A stretch of DNA of 64,000 bases from Erythrobacter donghaensis (GCF_002155425.1 NZ_MUYG01000008.1:312238-376237), one strand, 5' to 3'. Positions 26,043-34,757 are shown, numbered from the stretch's first letter. Program-made: numbers and translations. The notes: generated by a model from the letters alone, not told the origin.

Positions 26043-27021
26043 GCAGCCCGGCACCCGGATCGGCGTAAGCCAGCCTGGGAGCGATCATCGGGGCCACGGG
26101 CATAGCACCCGGCAGCTCCCACGCCGCCAGCCGACCGAGCGACTGCGCCACCAGCCCGCCGAGCGCGTCGCCCGACCGGGCCAGTGCCAGCCGCACGCCC
26201 GCCGCCGCGTCGCCGTCGATCCGGCGGGTGGCGGGCACAATCCAGCGCTCCATCTCGTTGGCCTCCAGCCACAGCGCGCTGGCGTGGGGCACCGAGTTGG
26301 TCATGGCATAGAAGGCGCGGGCCTCATCGGCGCTCATGCCCATTTCGGCATAGTAATCGAGATAGAGCCGGTTTTCGGGCGCATCGGGCGCGAAGTCGGC
26401 CGGCTCGCGCCCGCGCTCATCCCGCCAGGAATGCACCGCGAACAGCGCGCCGGGCTCGGTGGTGCGGCGGGTGCCCGCGAGGAACAGCTCGACCGCGCCC
26501 GAGCGTGCCGATCCGCCAGCGGGGACATGAGTCGCAAGCCCCGCAGCGCGGATCGCGCGGCCCAACGCAAGGTTCGCCAGATCGTGATTGGTGCCCGGCG
26601 CATCGGCGAATTCGATCACCTCGAGCCCCGGAAAGGCGGCGAGCATCGCGGCAAAGGCCTGCGGGCTGGCCGCATCGGTCGAAGCGACCAGCGCCGCGCG
26701 CTTGCCGTCGATCACGCGGAAGGGGCCGAAACGCGCGATCCCCGCACTCATGGCGCTTTGGCGCGGAGCGTGAGCGATGAAGCGCACCGGCTCTTCGGTG
26801 ACGGTGGTCTCAGTGTAGGAGCCGGGCGCGGGCTGGGCGAAAGCGGGGACAAACCCTGCATCGCCATCCTCGGCAACGCGCACCCATTCGCCGGTGGCCG
26901 GGTCCCATTCCTCGACCCAGCTGACCGTGGTCACCACCCGCGCGGTCTGCTGCGCCAGCGCCGGGGCGGCGGGCAGCAGCATCGCAAGGGCGGCAAGCAG
27001 CAGGGCAAGGGCGCGTTTCAT
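26017..27021 (-). CDS. periplasmic ClpP/crotonase-fold protein (COG3904-like)
   Basis: 334 residues with a clear signal peptide (LLAALAMLLPAAPALAQ). The middle has NLALGRAIRAAGLATHVPAGGSARSGAVELFLAGTRR, here abbreviated, followed by ALFAVHSWRDE. This is the layout of COG3904 proteins, in which a ClpP-like fold places a serine in a SxC-type turn after a THVP strand and a conserved His in the VHS segment. The usual SAC around the nucleophile reads SARSG, so catalysis is uncertain. The function of the family is unknown; a periplasmic hydrolase is possible. Single gene upstream of rpmH and divergent from yifB. Confidence 0.55.
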   Translation of the reverse strand: MKRALALLLAALAMLLPAAPALAQQTARVVTTVSWVEEWDPATGEWVRVAEDGDAGFVPAFAQPAPGSYTETTVTEEPVRFIAHAPRQSAMSAGIARFGPFRVIDGKRAALVASTDAASPQAFAAMLAAFPGLEVIEFADAPGTNHDLANLALGRAIRAAGLATHVPAGGSARSGAVELFLAGTRRTTEPGALFAVHSWRDERGREPADFAPDAPENRLYLDYYAEMGMSADEARAFYAMTNSVPHASALWLEANEMERWIVPATRRIDGDAAAGVRLALARSGDALGGLVAQSLGRLAAWELPGAMPVAPMIAPRLAYADPGAGLLDSLAAFP

Positions 27022-27193
27022 GGCCCCGCACCATCACCCCGCGTCCTTTCCCAAATTGCCAAGATTTATGCTTTAGAAAACCCTTAGCGTCCCTGCGGAG
27101 GCGCGCGGCAAGGTTCAATTAATCCTGCGCATCGGCTCGACAAGCCTCTCACAAAGCTGCACAATCCGCGCCGGGGTTAAGACGGGGGCAGGC

Positions 27194-28684
27194 ATGGTCG
27201 CATTGGTGAGGACGGTGGCCTACCTCGGGCTGGAGGCCCGCGCGGTGGAGGTGCAGTGCCACATCGGCCCCGGCCTGCCGCGCTTCAATGTCGTCGGCTT
27301 GCCCGACAAGGCAGTTAGCGAAAGCCGCGAGCGGGTGCAGGCCGCGCTCGCCGCACTGGGCCTCGCGCTGCCGCCCAAGCGGATCACGGTCAACCTCTCG
27401 CCCGCTGACCTTCCCAAGGACGGATCGCATTTCGACCTGCCGATCGCGCTGGCGCTGCTCGCGGCGATGGGCGTGACCGATGCCGAACAGCTGGGCGACT
27501 GGATCGCGGTCGGGGAACTCGCATTGGATGGGCGCGTGGTGGCGAGCCCCGGCGTGCTGATCGCCGCGCTCCACGCCAGCACGCTCGGCACCGGCCTCAT
27601 CTGTCCTGCGGAACAGGGCCCCGAGGCGCGCTGGGCGAGCGGGGTGCCGGTGCTCGCCCCGCGCGATCTGACCGGGCTGCTGGCGCATCTAAAGGGCAGC
27701 CTCGTCCTGCCTGAACCGCAGCGCGGGCAGGTGAGCGAGCCGATGATGGGCAATGATCTGAGGCAGGTGAAGGGGCAGGAGGTTGCAAAGCGCGCGCTCG
27801 AAATCGCGGCCGCCGGGGGCCACAACCTGATGATGGTGGGCCCGCCGGGATCGGGCAAAAGCCTGCTGGCGAGCTGCCTGCCGGGCATCCTCCCTCCCCT
27901 CACGCCATCCGAGGCGCTGGAGGTGTCGATGGTGCAATCGGTCGCCGGGATGCTCGAATCGGGGCGCATCAGCCGCGCCCGCCCGTTTCGCGCGCCGCAT
28001 CATTCGGCGAGCATGGCGGCGCTCACCGGCGGCGGGCTGAAGGTGCGCCCGGGCGAGGTCAGCCTCGCGCATCTGGGCGTGCTGTTCCTCGACGAATTGC
28101 CCGAATTCCAGCGCCCCGTGCTCGATTCGCTGCGGCAGCCGCTGGAGACGGGGCAGGTCGATGTGGCGCGCGCCAATGCCCATGTCACCTTCCCCGCGCG
28201 GGTGCAGCTGGTGGCGGCGATGAACCCGTGCCGCTGCGGCTATGCGGGCGATCCGGCGAGGAACTGCAACAAGTATCCGCGCTGCATTGGCGACTATCAG
28301 GCGCGGCTGTCCGGCCCGCTGCTCGACCGGATCGACCTTCACGTTCACGTCGGCGCGGTCAGTGCGCTCGACATGACGCTGCCCCCGCCTGCTGAGGGCA
28401 GCGAGGCCGTGGCTGCGAGGGTCGCTGCCGCCCGCCAGCGCCAGACCGCACGGGGCGTCAGGTCGAACGCGGAACTGGAGGGCGATCGGCTCGAACATCA
28501 TGCCACCCCCGACGAAGCCGGGCGCAAGCTGCTGCTTCAGGCGGCGGAGAAGCTGCGTTTGTCGGCGCGCGGCTATACGCGGATGCTGCGCGTCTCGCGC
28601 ACCATCGCCGATCTCGCCGAGTCCGAAACGGTTGGCCGCGTTCACATCGCCGAAGCCCTGTCCTATCGGCTGATGACAGGCTAA
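27194..28684 (+). CDS. YifB-family AAA+ ATPase (Mg-chelatase-like, ComM homologue)
   Basis: 496 residues. An N-terminal Lon-protease-like domain (about 1-170, with VVGLPDKAVSESRERVQAAL) is followed by an AAA+ domain with Walker A GPPGSGKS (216-223), Walker B LFLDELPEF and the cysteine cluster NPCRCGYAGDPARNCNKYPRC. A C-terminal helical part includes LSARGYTRMLRVSRTIADL. In naturally competent bacteria the homologue ComM is a hexameric helicase promoting branch migration of incoming DNA; here that role is by family only. The ATG at 27194 follows GGGGGCAGGC. Monocistronic as far as can be seen. Confidence 0.92.
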   Translation: MVALVRTVAYLGLEARAVEVQCHIGPGLPRFNVVGLPDKAVSESRERVQAALAALGLALPPKRITVNLSPADLPKDGSHFDLPIALALLAAMGVTDAEQLGDWIAVGELALDGRVVASPGVLIAALHASTLGTGLICPAEQGPEARWASGVPVLAPRDLTGLLAHLKGSLVLPEPQRGQVSEPMMGNDLRQVKGQEVAKRALEIAAAGGHNLMMVGPPGSGKSLLASCLPGILPPLTPSEALEVSMVQSVAGMLESGRISRARPFRAPHHSASMAALTGGGLKVRPGEVSLAHLGVLFLDELPEFQRPVLDSLRQPLETGQVDVARANAHVTFPARVQLVAAMNPCRCGYAGDPARNCNKYPRCIGDYQARLSGPLLDRIDLHVHVGAVSALDMTLPPPAEGSEAVAARVAAARQRQTARGVRSNAELEGDRLEHHATPDEAGRKLLLQAAEKLRLSARGYTRMLRVSRTIADLAESETVGRVHIAEALSYRLMTG

Positions 28685-28729
28685 GAAGCGCGCGAAGGCC
28701 ACCCCCCTAGCGGCCTTGTCAAAGGCGCA

Positions 28730-29569
28730 TTGGCGATTTCGGACGATATTCTCGCAGTGGAGGCCGCGGAGCGGCGGGGCTTTGCCGCTCGTTGGGCCGG
28801 CCTGCGCGAAGCTGCGCGCTCTCGCAAGCTAACGAGCCTCGCCATTGCGCTGGCACTCGAAGCGCTGATCCTGCTGCTGCTCTTGACGCTGGGGACGCAA
28901 TTCGCGGGCGAGCCGGACGAGAAGGTGGTGATCACCGAATTCGCCGCCTCCACTGTCACCCCTTCTGCCGAGCCGGAAACCGAGACCGAGCCCGAGCAGC
29001 AGGCAGAAAGCCCCGACAGCGCGCCGCAGCCGACGCCCGATCAGGCCCTGCCGCAGCCCGAGCAGCCCTTCGCCTCGCCCTTCGACACCAATCCGCGCCC
29101 GGCCCCGTCGCCCACACCCCAGCCCGAAGCGCGGCCCGATCCCAAGCCCTCGGCCAGCCCTTCGCCCAAGATCGGCGCCAAGGTCAGGCAGGGGCAGTCC
29201 TATGGCCCGGCCGACACCGGCGATCCGCGCAGGGCGGGCGACAGCCAGCAGGTCGGCACCGCGCCCAATGGCGAGCCGCTGTATGCCGCGCGCTGGTATC
29301 GCGAGCCGACCGATCAGGAGCTGGCGGGCTATCTCTCGACCGCCAGCGGGCCGGGCTATGCGCTGATCGCCTGCAAGACGGTGACGGGCTATTATGTCGA
29401 GGATTGCCAGCTGCTGAGCGAGGCGCCGCAAGGCGCGCAGATCGGCCGCGCGGTGATGGCCGCCGCGTGGCAGTTCCGGGTGCGTCCGGCGCGGATCGGC
29501 GGGCGCGAGCAATTCGGATCATGGGTGCGCATCCGAATCGATTATTCAGTGCGGCAACGCCCGCGCTGA
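28730..29569 (+). CDS. TonB-like envelope protein
   Basis: 279 residues. One membrane helix at about 37-58 (LTSLAIALALEALILLLLLTLG), then an acidic and proline-rich spacer of about 110 residues (repeated PQPTPDQALPQPEQP-type sequence) and a C-terminal globular part (from RWYREPTDQELAGY) with RAVMAAAWQFRVRPARIGG, like the last helix and strand of TonB/TolA C-terminal domains. The plan helix-proline spacer-C-domain is that of an energy transducer. It is not linked to exbB/exbD or to a receptor here. The start is TTG at 28730, four bases after AAAGG. It converges with recQ. Confidence 0.65.
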   Translation: MAISDDILAVEAAERRGFAARWAGLREAARSRKLTSLAIALALEALILLLLLTLGTQFAGEPDEKVVITEFAASTVTPSAEPETETEPEQQAESPDSAPQPTPDQALPQPEQPFASPFDTNPRPAPSPTPQPEARPDPKPSASPSPKIGAKVRQGQSYGPADTGDPRRAGDSQQVGTAPNGEPLYAARWYREPTDQELAGYLSTASGPGYALIACKTVTGYYVEDCQLLSEAPQGAQIGRAVMAAAWQFRVRPARIGGREQFGSWVRIRIDYSVRQRPR

Positions 29570-29576
29570 CCGCGCA

Positions 29577-31370
29577 TCAGCCTGCCAGGTGCTCCCGCAC
29601 CACGGCGACGAATTCCGGCCCCCACGTCTCCAGCTTCTTCGCGCCCACACCGGGAATTCGGCCCAGCTCTCCGAGCGTCTCCGGGCACTGGTGCGCCATG
29701 TCGCGCAGCACCGAATCGTGGAAGATGACATAGGCCGGGAGGCCATGTTCGCTTGCGAGCGCCTTGCGCTTGGCGCGCAGGGCTTCGAACAGCGGATTGC
29801 CGACCGGGTTGGGCGCGTCGTTCCCGCCGCGTCCGCGCCGTGACCGGCGCTGGCGCACCGGTGGCTCGGCAAGGGTGATGCTGCGCTCTCCCTTCAGCAC
29901 GCTGCGCGCTGCGGGCCCGAGCATCAGCCCGCCATGCTCGGTCGCCGCCAGCATCCCGCGCGCCACCAGCGTGCGGGTCAGCGGGCGCAGCAGCCTTGCG
30001 GATTGCGCATCGACGATCCCGAACACCGACAGCCGATCATGCCCGCGCGAAGTGATCCGCTCGTCGTTCTGCCCGGTCAGCACCTTTTCGACATGGCCGA
30101 TCCCGAAGCTCTGCCCGGTGCGATAAACCGCCGAGAGCAGCTTCTGCGCCAGCTCGCTCGCATCGACCACCTGCGGCGGATCGAGGCAATTGTCGCAATT
30201 GCCGCAAGTCTCGGGCGGATTCTCGCCGAAGTGGCGCAGCAGCACCGCGCGGCGGCATTCGGGGGTTTCGACCAGCGCCGAGAGGCTGTCGAGCTTGGCC
30301 TTCTCCACTGCCAGCCGTGCGGGTTCGACTTCGGCGAGCCACTGCTGCGCGCGGGCGAAATCGGAAACGCCCCAAAACAGATGTGCGTCCGCCGGATCGC
30401 CATCGCGGCCCGCGCGGCCGGTTTCCTGATAATAGGCCTCGATCGACTTGGGCAGCCCGGCATGGACCACGAAGCGCACGTCGGGCTTGTCGATCCCCAT
30501 GCCGAAAGCGATGGTCGCGACCATCACCATGCTTTCCGAGGCGACGAATTCCGCCTGCACCCGCGCGCGGCGCTCCGGCTCCAGCCCGGCGTGATAGAAC
30601 CCCGCCTCTCGGCCTGCGCGGGTAATCGCGGCGGCAAGGTCTTCGGCCTGCTTGCGGCTGGGCGCATAGACGATGCCTGCGCCCTCCAGCCGCTGGAGCA
30701 GTTCGGTAATCTGGCGCGTGCCATTGTCGCGCGGGGTGATGGCATAGCGGATATTGGGCCGGTCGAACCCGGCGACGATCAGGCCCTCGTCGGCAATGCC
30801 CAGCTGCTTGAGGATGTCCGCCCGCGTCGCCTGATCCGCCGTGGCGGTGAGCGCCAGCCGCGGCACATCGGGGAAGCGATCCAGCACCGGGCGCAGCATG
30901 CGGTAGTCCGGGCGGAAATCGTGCCCCCATTCGGACACGCAGTGCGCCTCGTCGATCGCGAAGAGCGCGATCTCGGCGCGCTCCAGCAGGTTCTGGAAAC
31001 CGGGGGTCGAGGCGCGTTCGGGCGCGACATAGAGCAGATCGAGTTCGCCGCTGCGAAAGGCCTCGGCCGTCGCGGCATTATCGCTGTCGGCCGAGGTCAT
31101 CGAAGCGGCACGGATTCCCGCTGCAGTGGCCGAGCGGATCTGGTCGTGCATCAGCGCGATCAGCGGGGAGACCACCACCGCTGTCCCGGCGCGGGCCAGC
31201 GCGGGGATCTGGTAGCACAGGCTCTTGCCCGCGCCAGTCGGCATCAGCGCCAGCGTGTGCGCGCCCGCCATCACCCGGCCGATCACCGCCTCCTGCTGCC
31301 CGCGAAAGGCGGGGTAGCCGAAGGTGCGATGCAGGATTTCGTGACATTCGGGAGGCAGGCTCACGCTCAT
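29577..31370 (-). CDS. recQ: ATP-dependent DNA helicase RecQ
   Basis: 597 residues in the normal RecQ plan. Helicase core has motif 0 FGYPAFRGQQEAV, Walker A PTGAGKS (44-50), motif II DEAH (140-143) and motif VI QETGRAGRDG. The RQC zinc cluster is CGNCDNC near 382. RQC winged helix follows, and the C-terminal HRDC domain lies about 520-597 (HDSVLRDMAHQCPETLGEL). It unwinds forks and recombination intermediates in the RecFOR pathway. ATG 31370. Single gene, convergent with the TonB-like gene seven bases away. Confidence 0.97.
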   Translation of the reverse strand: MSVSLPPECHEILHRTFGYPAFRGQQEAVIGRVMAGAHTLALMPTGAGKSLCYQIPALARAGTAVVVSPLIALMHDQIRSATAAGIRAASMTSADSDNAATAEAFRSGELDLLYVAPERASTPGFQNLLERAEIALFAIDEAHCVSEWGHDFRPDYRMLRPVLDRFPDVPRLALTATADQATRADILKQLGIADEGLIVAGFDRPNIRYAITPRDNGTRQITELLQRLEGAGIVYAPSRKQAEDLAAAITRAGREAGFYHAGLEPERRARVQAEFVASESMVMVATIAFGMGIDKPDVRFVVHAGLPKSIEAYYQETGRAGRDGDPADAHLFWGVSDFARAQQWLAEVEPARLAVEKAKLDSLSALVETPECRRAVLLRHFGENPPETCGNCDNCLDPPQVVDASELAQKLLSAVYRTGQSFGIGHVEKVLTGQNDERITSRGHDRLSVFGIVDAQSARLLRPLTRTLVARGMLAATEHGGLMLGPAARSVLKGERSITLAEPPVRQRRSRRGRGGNDAPNPVGNPLFEALRAKRKALASEHGLPAYVIFHDSVLRDMAHQCPETLGELGRIPGVGAKKLETWGPEFVAVVREHLAG

Positions 31371-31446
31371 GCGCGGGAGCCTTAGCCCAATGGGTGCGCC
31401 ATGCCACCCGCAAGCGCGCAGCTATCGACCGGTTTTGCCGCGCGAA

Positions 31447-31998
31447 TCAGCCCGCGCGTGCGGTCTTGGAGGCCAGATCGATCACATCGCCGTGGCCAAG
31501 GGCCTGACCGGGGGTCGCCAGCGTGCCGTCAGCGCGCTTGCCGAGATCGGCCGGGCGGGTCAGCCACAGATCCTCGTGGCCGAGGATGCGGCCATCATGG
31601 GCAAGGATCGAGACCGGGCCGATCGGCAGCCGGTCACGCTCGTCGACCAGCACGGGGTCTTCGATTACCCGTTCACCGCCGTATTTCTGCCCCCACTGGC
31701 GCAGCGCCAGCATCGCGGGGAGCAGGTCGAAGCCCTTTTCGGTCAGGCGATATTCGATCTTGCGGCGATCATCGGCGCAGGGCTCGCGCTTGAGAATGCC
31801 ATGCTCGACCAGCTTGGCGAGGCGGTTGGAGAGGATGTTGCGGGCGATCCCGAGCTCGCTCAGGAATTCCTCGAAGTGCTTGAGACCGTTGAAGCTGGCG
31901 CGCAGGATCATGAAGGACCAGCGCTCCCCCATCACTTCGAGCGCCTGCGGCAATCCGCATTCGATCAGCTCGCGCAGCGGTTCTCTCAATTCACCCAT
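31447..31998 (-). CDS. HxlR-family transcriptional regulator
   Basis: 183 residues. The winged helix-turn-helix (about 10-100) shows the HxlR pattern CGLPQALEVMGERWSFMILRASFNG, HFEEFLSELGIARNILSNRLAKLVEHGILKR and YRLTEKGFDLLP. The C-terminal 70 residues (from VIEDPVLVDERDRLP) form an extra beta-rich part seen in a sphingomonad subgroup. HxlR proteins are dimeric, often redox or aldehyde responsive. The start ATG 31998 follows GAAGGG; ATG 32028 is an alternative. The upstream gap to the CC_3452 gene contains several palindromes that could be its operators, so autoregulation and control of that gene are possible. Confidence 0.85.
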   Translation of the reverse strand: MGELREPLRELIECGLPQALEVMGERWSFMILRASFNGLKHFEEFLSELGIARNILSNRLAKLVEHGILKREPCADDRRKIEYRLTEKGFDLLPAMLALRQWGQKYGGERVIEDPVLVDERDRLPIGPVSILAHDGRILGHEDLWLTRPADLGKRADGTLATPGQALGHGDVIDLASKTARAG

Positions 31999-32117
31999 TC
32001 GCCGTGTCCCTTCCCCGTCCGGGGTCATGTGTAACCGATTTTGCAGGCCGCACAAAAAAATTTCAGTTTTCAGTTGCAACTCACAACCTAGTTAGATAGG
32101 TAGCGAATAGCAACCGG

Positions 32118-32143
32118 TTTCGAATCGAAATGTTGCATTGCAA
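32118..32143. promoter_or_regulatory. two adjacent palindromes in the HxlR/CC_3452 intergenic region
   Basis: TTTCGA-A-TCGAAA (32118-32130) and TTGCA-T-TGCAA (32133-32143) are exact palindromes with one-base centres, spaced 14 bp apart. They lie between the divergent HxlR gene and the CC_3452 gene, in an AT-rich patch. Either may be an operator of the HxlR protein. Confidence 0.4.
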
Positions 32144-32207
32144 AATTAGACGAGTGAGACCACGGGGGCTCCTGCCCCCTCTTTGAAAACAGGCAAAGGA
32201 TACCCCG

Positions 32208-32552
32208 ATGATCAACACCCTCTCCATCCCCCGCTCCGGCAAGCTCGCAATCCTCGCTTCGGCGCTGGTCTACACCGGCCTCAGCTTTGGCGTGGCCACC
32301 GGCGCCGCTCCGCTTCAGGCGGCGGGCAGCCCCTATTACACCGCCACCCTCTCCGCCCCGACGAGCGAGACCAAGGCCGTGACCGACGGCGTGGCCTGGG
32401 CCTGCAAGGACGCGACCTGCGTCGCCAAGAAGACCAGCGCCCGCCCGCTGCGCGTGTGCCGCGCGCTGAACCGCAAGTTCGGCGAAGTCGCGACCTTCAA
32501 GGTCGATGGTCAGGACATCACCACCGAAGAACTGGCGAAGTGCAACGGCTGA
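32208..32552 (+). CDS. CC_3452-family small secreted protein
   Basis: 114 residues. N-terminal hydrophobic stretch (LAILASALVYTGLSFGVATGA) acts as an export signal; the mature part has YYTATLSAPTSETKAVTDGVAW, CKDATCVAKK, RVCRALNRKFGEVATF and ELAKCNG. Four cysteines in the same spacing define the CC_3452 family, common in Caulobacter and sphingomonads, function unknown. ATG 32208 is preceded by AAAGGATACCCCG. A GGGGGC-TCCT-GCCCCC hairpin at 32164 in the leader may affect expression, and a strong terminator follows. Confidence 0.85.
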   Translation: MINTLSIPRSGKLAILASALVYTGLSFGVATGAAPLQAAGSPYYTATLSAPTSETKAVTDGVAWACKDATCVAKKTSARPLRVCRALNRKFGEVATFKVDGQDITTEELAKCNG

Positions 32553-32619
32553 TCGCCGCCTGACCTGACACGATGTCCCTCTCTGTCGGCGCGCCTCTCC
32601 AGCCCGACAGAGCTCCACG

Positions 32620-32659
32620 ACCCCCGGTACGCTCTCCCCAGTGCGTGGCCGGGGGTTTT
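32620..32659 (+). terminator. intrinsic terminator after the CC_3452 gene
   Basis: ACCCCCGG pairs with CCGGGGG(T) around a loop that itself has a short ACGC/GCGT stem, followed directly by TTTT. A second hairpin, CTCTGTCGG with CCGACAGAG at 32581-32612, comes just before it. Confidence 0.75.
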
Positions 32660-32676
32660 GCATTTCGCGATCCTAT

Positions 32677-32745
32677 GTGAGTCCCCGCGCAGGCGGGGAC
32701 CTCAGGCCTTTCCACCAGCAGATCCCCGCCTACGCGGGGAATCAC
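32677..32745. repeat. REP-like inverted pair
   Basis: Two 26-base units face each other: 32677-32702 and the inverted 32720-32745 share 22 of 26 bases. Each has a GC-rich palindromic core (CCCCGC-GCAG-GCGGGG and CCCCGC-CTAC-GCGGGG). The second unit contains the stop codon of the HAD gene. The arrangement of two inverted palindromes 17 bp apart is that of a bacterial interspersed REP pair. Confidence 0.75.
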
Positions 32746-33359
32746 CGTTCGGTTTGCAGGAAACCCGCCGCCACCAGCGCCGCTTCCAGCGTGGCCGCAT
32801 CGGTGAAGAGATGCGCGTCCCAGCCGCGCGCGCGGGCGGCTTCGATATTGGCCGGGTTGTCATCGGTGAAGAACAATTGCGCACCCGCGCGCCCGCTGCG
32901 TTCCTCGACGATTTCGTAGATCCGCGCCTCGGGCTTGGCGACCTTCTCGACGCCCGAGACGATGATGTCCTCGAAATGGTCGAAGATCGGCTGGGTCGGG
33001 CGGAACATCTGCCAGAACTCGTCGCCGAAATTGGTGAGACAGAACAGCGGCACGCCCGCGCCCGCCAGCCGCTCGACCAATTCATGCGATCCCTCGACCG
33101 GCCCCGGCACGGTTTCGTTGAAGCGCGTCGCATAGGCGCGGATGTGCGATTCGTATTGCGGGTAAAGCGCGATCCGTTCCGGCACCATGTCCGCGAGCGC
33201 GCGGCCGCGATCATGCTCGAAGTGCCATTCCTCGGTCACGACGTTGGCGAGAAACCAGTCGAGTTCCGCGCGGTCGTCGATCAGCTTTGAGAACAGCGCG
33301 CCCAGCTGCCACTGGAACAGCACCCGCCCGACATCGAACACCACGGCTTTCTGCATCAC
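32742..33359 (-). CDS. HAD-superfamily hydrolase
   Basis: 205 residues. Motif I is VVFDVGRVLFQW with Asp9 as nucleophile (the DxG form of the YihX-like subgroup rather than DxD). A helical cap region runs about 20-90; motif II is LFCLTNFGDEFW, motif III lies at VEKVAKPEARIYE and motif IV is FFTDDNPANIEAA. It probably dephosphorylates a small metabolite in the cytoplasm; the substrate is unknown. ATG 33359 follows TTTGAGGGCGTG, a ribosome site within a 13-mer also present before rnpA. Follows rpmJ on the minus strand, and its stop lies inside a REP-like palindrome. Confidence 0.83.
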   Translation of the reverse strand: MMQKAVVFDVGRVLFQWQLGALFSKLIDDRAELDWFLANVVTEEWHFEHDRGRALADMVPERIALYPQYESHIRAYATRFNETVPGPVEGSHELVERLAGAGVPLFCLTNFGDEFWQMFRPTQPIFDHFEDIIVSGVEKVAKPEARIYEIVEERSGRAGAQLFFTDDNPANIEAARARGWDAHLFTDAATLEAALVAAGFLQTER

Positions 33360-33458
33360 GCCCTCAAACGCCCATCTTCAAACGGCTGCGGCCCGCGCTC
33401 CGGGAAGGAGGCGGGACGCAGAATTCCTCAGCCGCCCTTGCCGGGCAGCCGCGCCGAA

Positions 33459-33584
33459 TCAGCCCTGGCGGGCCTTGAAGCGACGGTCGGTCTTGTTGAT
33501 CACATAGGTGCGGCCGCGACGACGGATCACGCGGTTGTCGCGGTGACGGCCCTTGAGCGACTTCAGGCTGTTGACGATCTTCAT
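33459..33584 (-). CDS. rpmJ: 50S ribosomal protein L36 (zinc-free type)
   Basis: 41 residues, [26 protein letters not shown] then [13 protein letters not shown]. This is the longer L36 form that lacks the CxxC...CxxxxH zinc site of the 37-residue type, as is usual in alphaproteobacteria. ATG 33584 is fixed by length; an in-frame extension upstream is not supported. Single gene upstream of the HAD hydrolase. Confidence 0.95.
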   Translation of the reverse strand: MKIVNSLKSLKGRHRDNRVIRRRGRTYVINKTDRRFKARQG

Positions 33585-33700
33585 GGCGCTTTTTCCAAAA
33601 GAGAAGCGCGCCGGAATCGGTCCGACGCGCGGAAATTGAAGCGTGCCGTTAGCGGCGCGCGGGGCTGGCGTCAATGCGAACCTGCCCCGGGTTCTGGTTG

Positions 33701-33750
33701 GAGCATCGCTTTTGGCGGAAAACCGGTGCCCACTTTTCCGCGCGATGCTC
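33701..33750. repeat. RIME-like 50-bp palindromic repeat
   Basis: Outer arms GAGCATCGC and GCGATGCTC are exact inverted repeats, and inside them GCGGAAAA pairs with TTTTCCGC around a CCGGTGCCCAC centre. The form GAGCAT...GGAAAACCGGTnnCCACTTTTCC...ATGCTC is a very common intergenic repeat in alphaproteobacteria, related to rhizobial RIME-type palindromes (recalled, not searched). Its last base is the first base of the galE stop complement, so it abuts the galE coding end. Confidence 0.75.
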
Positions 33751-34757
33751 TACGCCCCCAAATCGCCCAATTTGCGCTCCCACGCCAGCGCATGGGAGAT
33801 GATCGTGTCGAGATCGGCGTGGGCCGGCTCCCAGCCCAACGTCGCCCTGAGCCGCGCGGGATCGGAGATCAGCGAATCGGGGTCGCCCGCGCGGCGCCCC
33901 TCGATCCGGCGCACCAGCTTGCGATTCGTCACCCGGTCGACCGCGTCGAGCACTTCGGTCACGGAAAAGCCCCGGCCATAGCCGCAATTCATCGTCAGCG
34001 AGCGCTGCGGATCGGCGATCAGCGACTCCAGTGTCAGCACGTGCGCAGCGGCGAGATCGCTGACATGGATATAGTCGCGCACCCCGGTGCCATCGTGCGT
34101 GGCGTAATCGGTGCCGAACACGCTCACCGATTCGCGCTTGCCCAGCGCGGCCTCGATCGCAACCTTGATGAGGTGCGTCGCGCCCGCCGTCGATTGCCCG
34201 CTGCGCCCCTGCGGATCGGCGCCCGCGACATTGAAATAGCGCAGCACGCCATAATTGAGCGGATGGGCGGCGGCGACATCGGCGAGCATCTGCTCGGTCA
34301 TCAGCTTCGACCAGCCATAGGGATTGATCGGACGCTGCGGCGTATCCTCGCTCACCGCCGCGACATCGGGAATGCCATAGGTCGCCGCGGTCGAGGAGAA
34401 GATGACATGCGCCACCCCCGCCTTCACCGCCGCAGCGATCAGCGCCCGGCTTTTCGCGGTGTTGTTGTCGTAATATTTGAGCGGATCGGCGACGCTTTCG
34501 GGCACCACCACCGATCCGGCAAAGTGCATGATCGCGCGTGTCCCCTGCTCGGCAAAGATCCGCGCCAGCAGATCGGCATCGGCGATGTCGCCTTCAAAGA
34601 AAGGCACGCCATCGGGCACGGCGAAGCGGAAGCCGGTCACCAGATTGTCGATCACCGCCACCGGCCAGCCCGCATCGCGCAGCGCCAGCACCGCGTGGCT
34701 GCCGATATAACCGGCGCCGCCGGTGACCAGAACGGGGGGTTTGGCGGAACTCTGCAT
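33750..34757 (-). CDS. galE: UDP-glucose 4-epimerase
   Basis: 335 residues, normal for GalE. N-terminal NAD site VTGGAGYIGSHAVLAL, HFAGSVVVPESV, catalytic Ser-Tyr-Lys set as SSTAATYG and NPYGWSKLMTE, RYFNVAGADPQG and VRDYIHVSDLAAAHV. It interconverts UDP-glucose and UDP-galactose for surface polysaccharide. Start ATG 34757 is chosen because it begins just before the first beta strand; an open frame runs 14 codons further. Monocistronic, divergent from the DUF4136 lipoprotein. The stop abuts a RIME-like repeat. Confidence 0.95.
   Translation of the reverse strand: MQSSAKPPVLVTGGAGYIGSHAVLALRDAGWPVAVIDNLVTGFRFAVPDGVPFFEGDIADADLLARIFAEQGTRAIMHFAGSVVVPESVADPLKYYDNNTAKSRALIAAAVKAGVAHVIFSSTAATYGIPDVAAVSEDTPQRPINPYGWSKLMTEQMLADVAAAHPLNYGVLRYFNVAGADPQGRSGQSTAGATHLIKVAIEAALGKRESVSVFGTDYATHDGTGVRDYIHVSDLAAAHVLTLESLIADPQRSLTMNCGYGRGFSVTEVLDAVDRVTNRKLVRRIEGRRAGDPDSLISDPARLRATLGWEPAHADLDTIISHALAWERKLGDLGA

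Noticed and set aside
32677..32745. CRISPR array
   Set aside because: Only two palindromic units in inverted, not direct, orientation; no repeat-spacer series and no cas genes.
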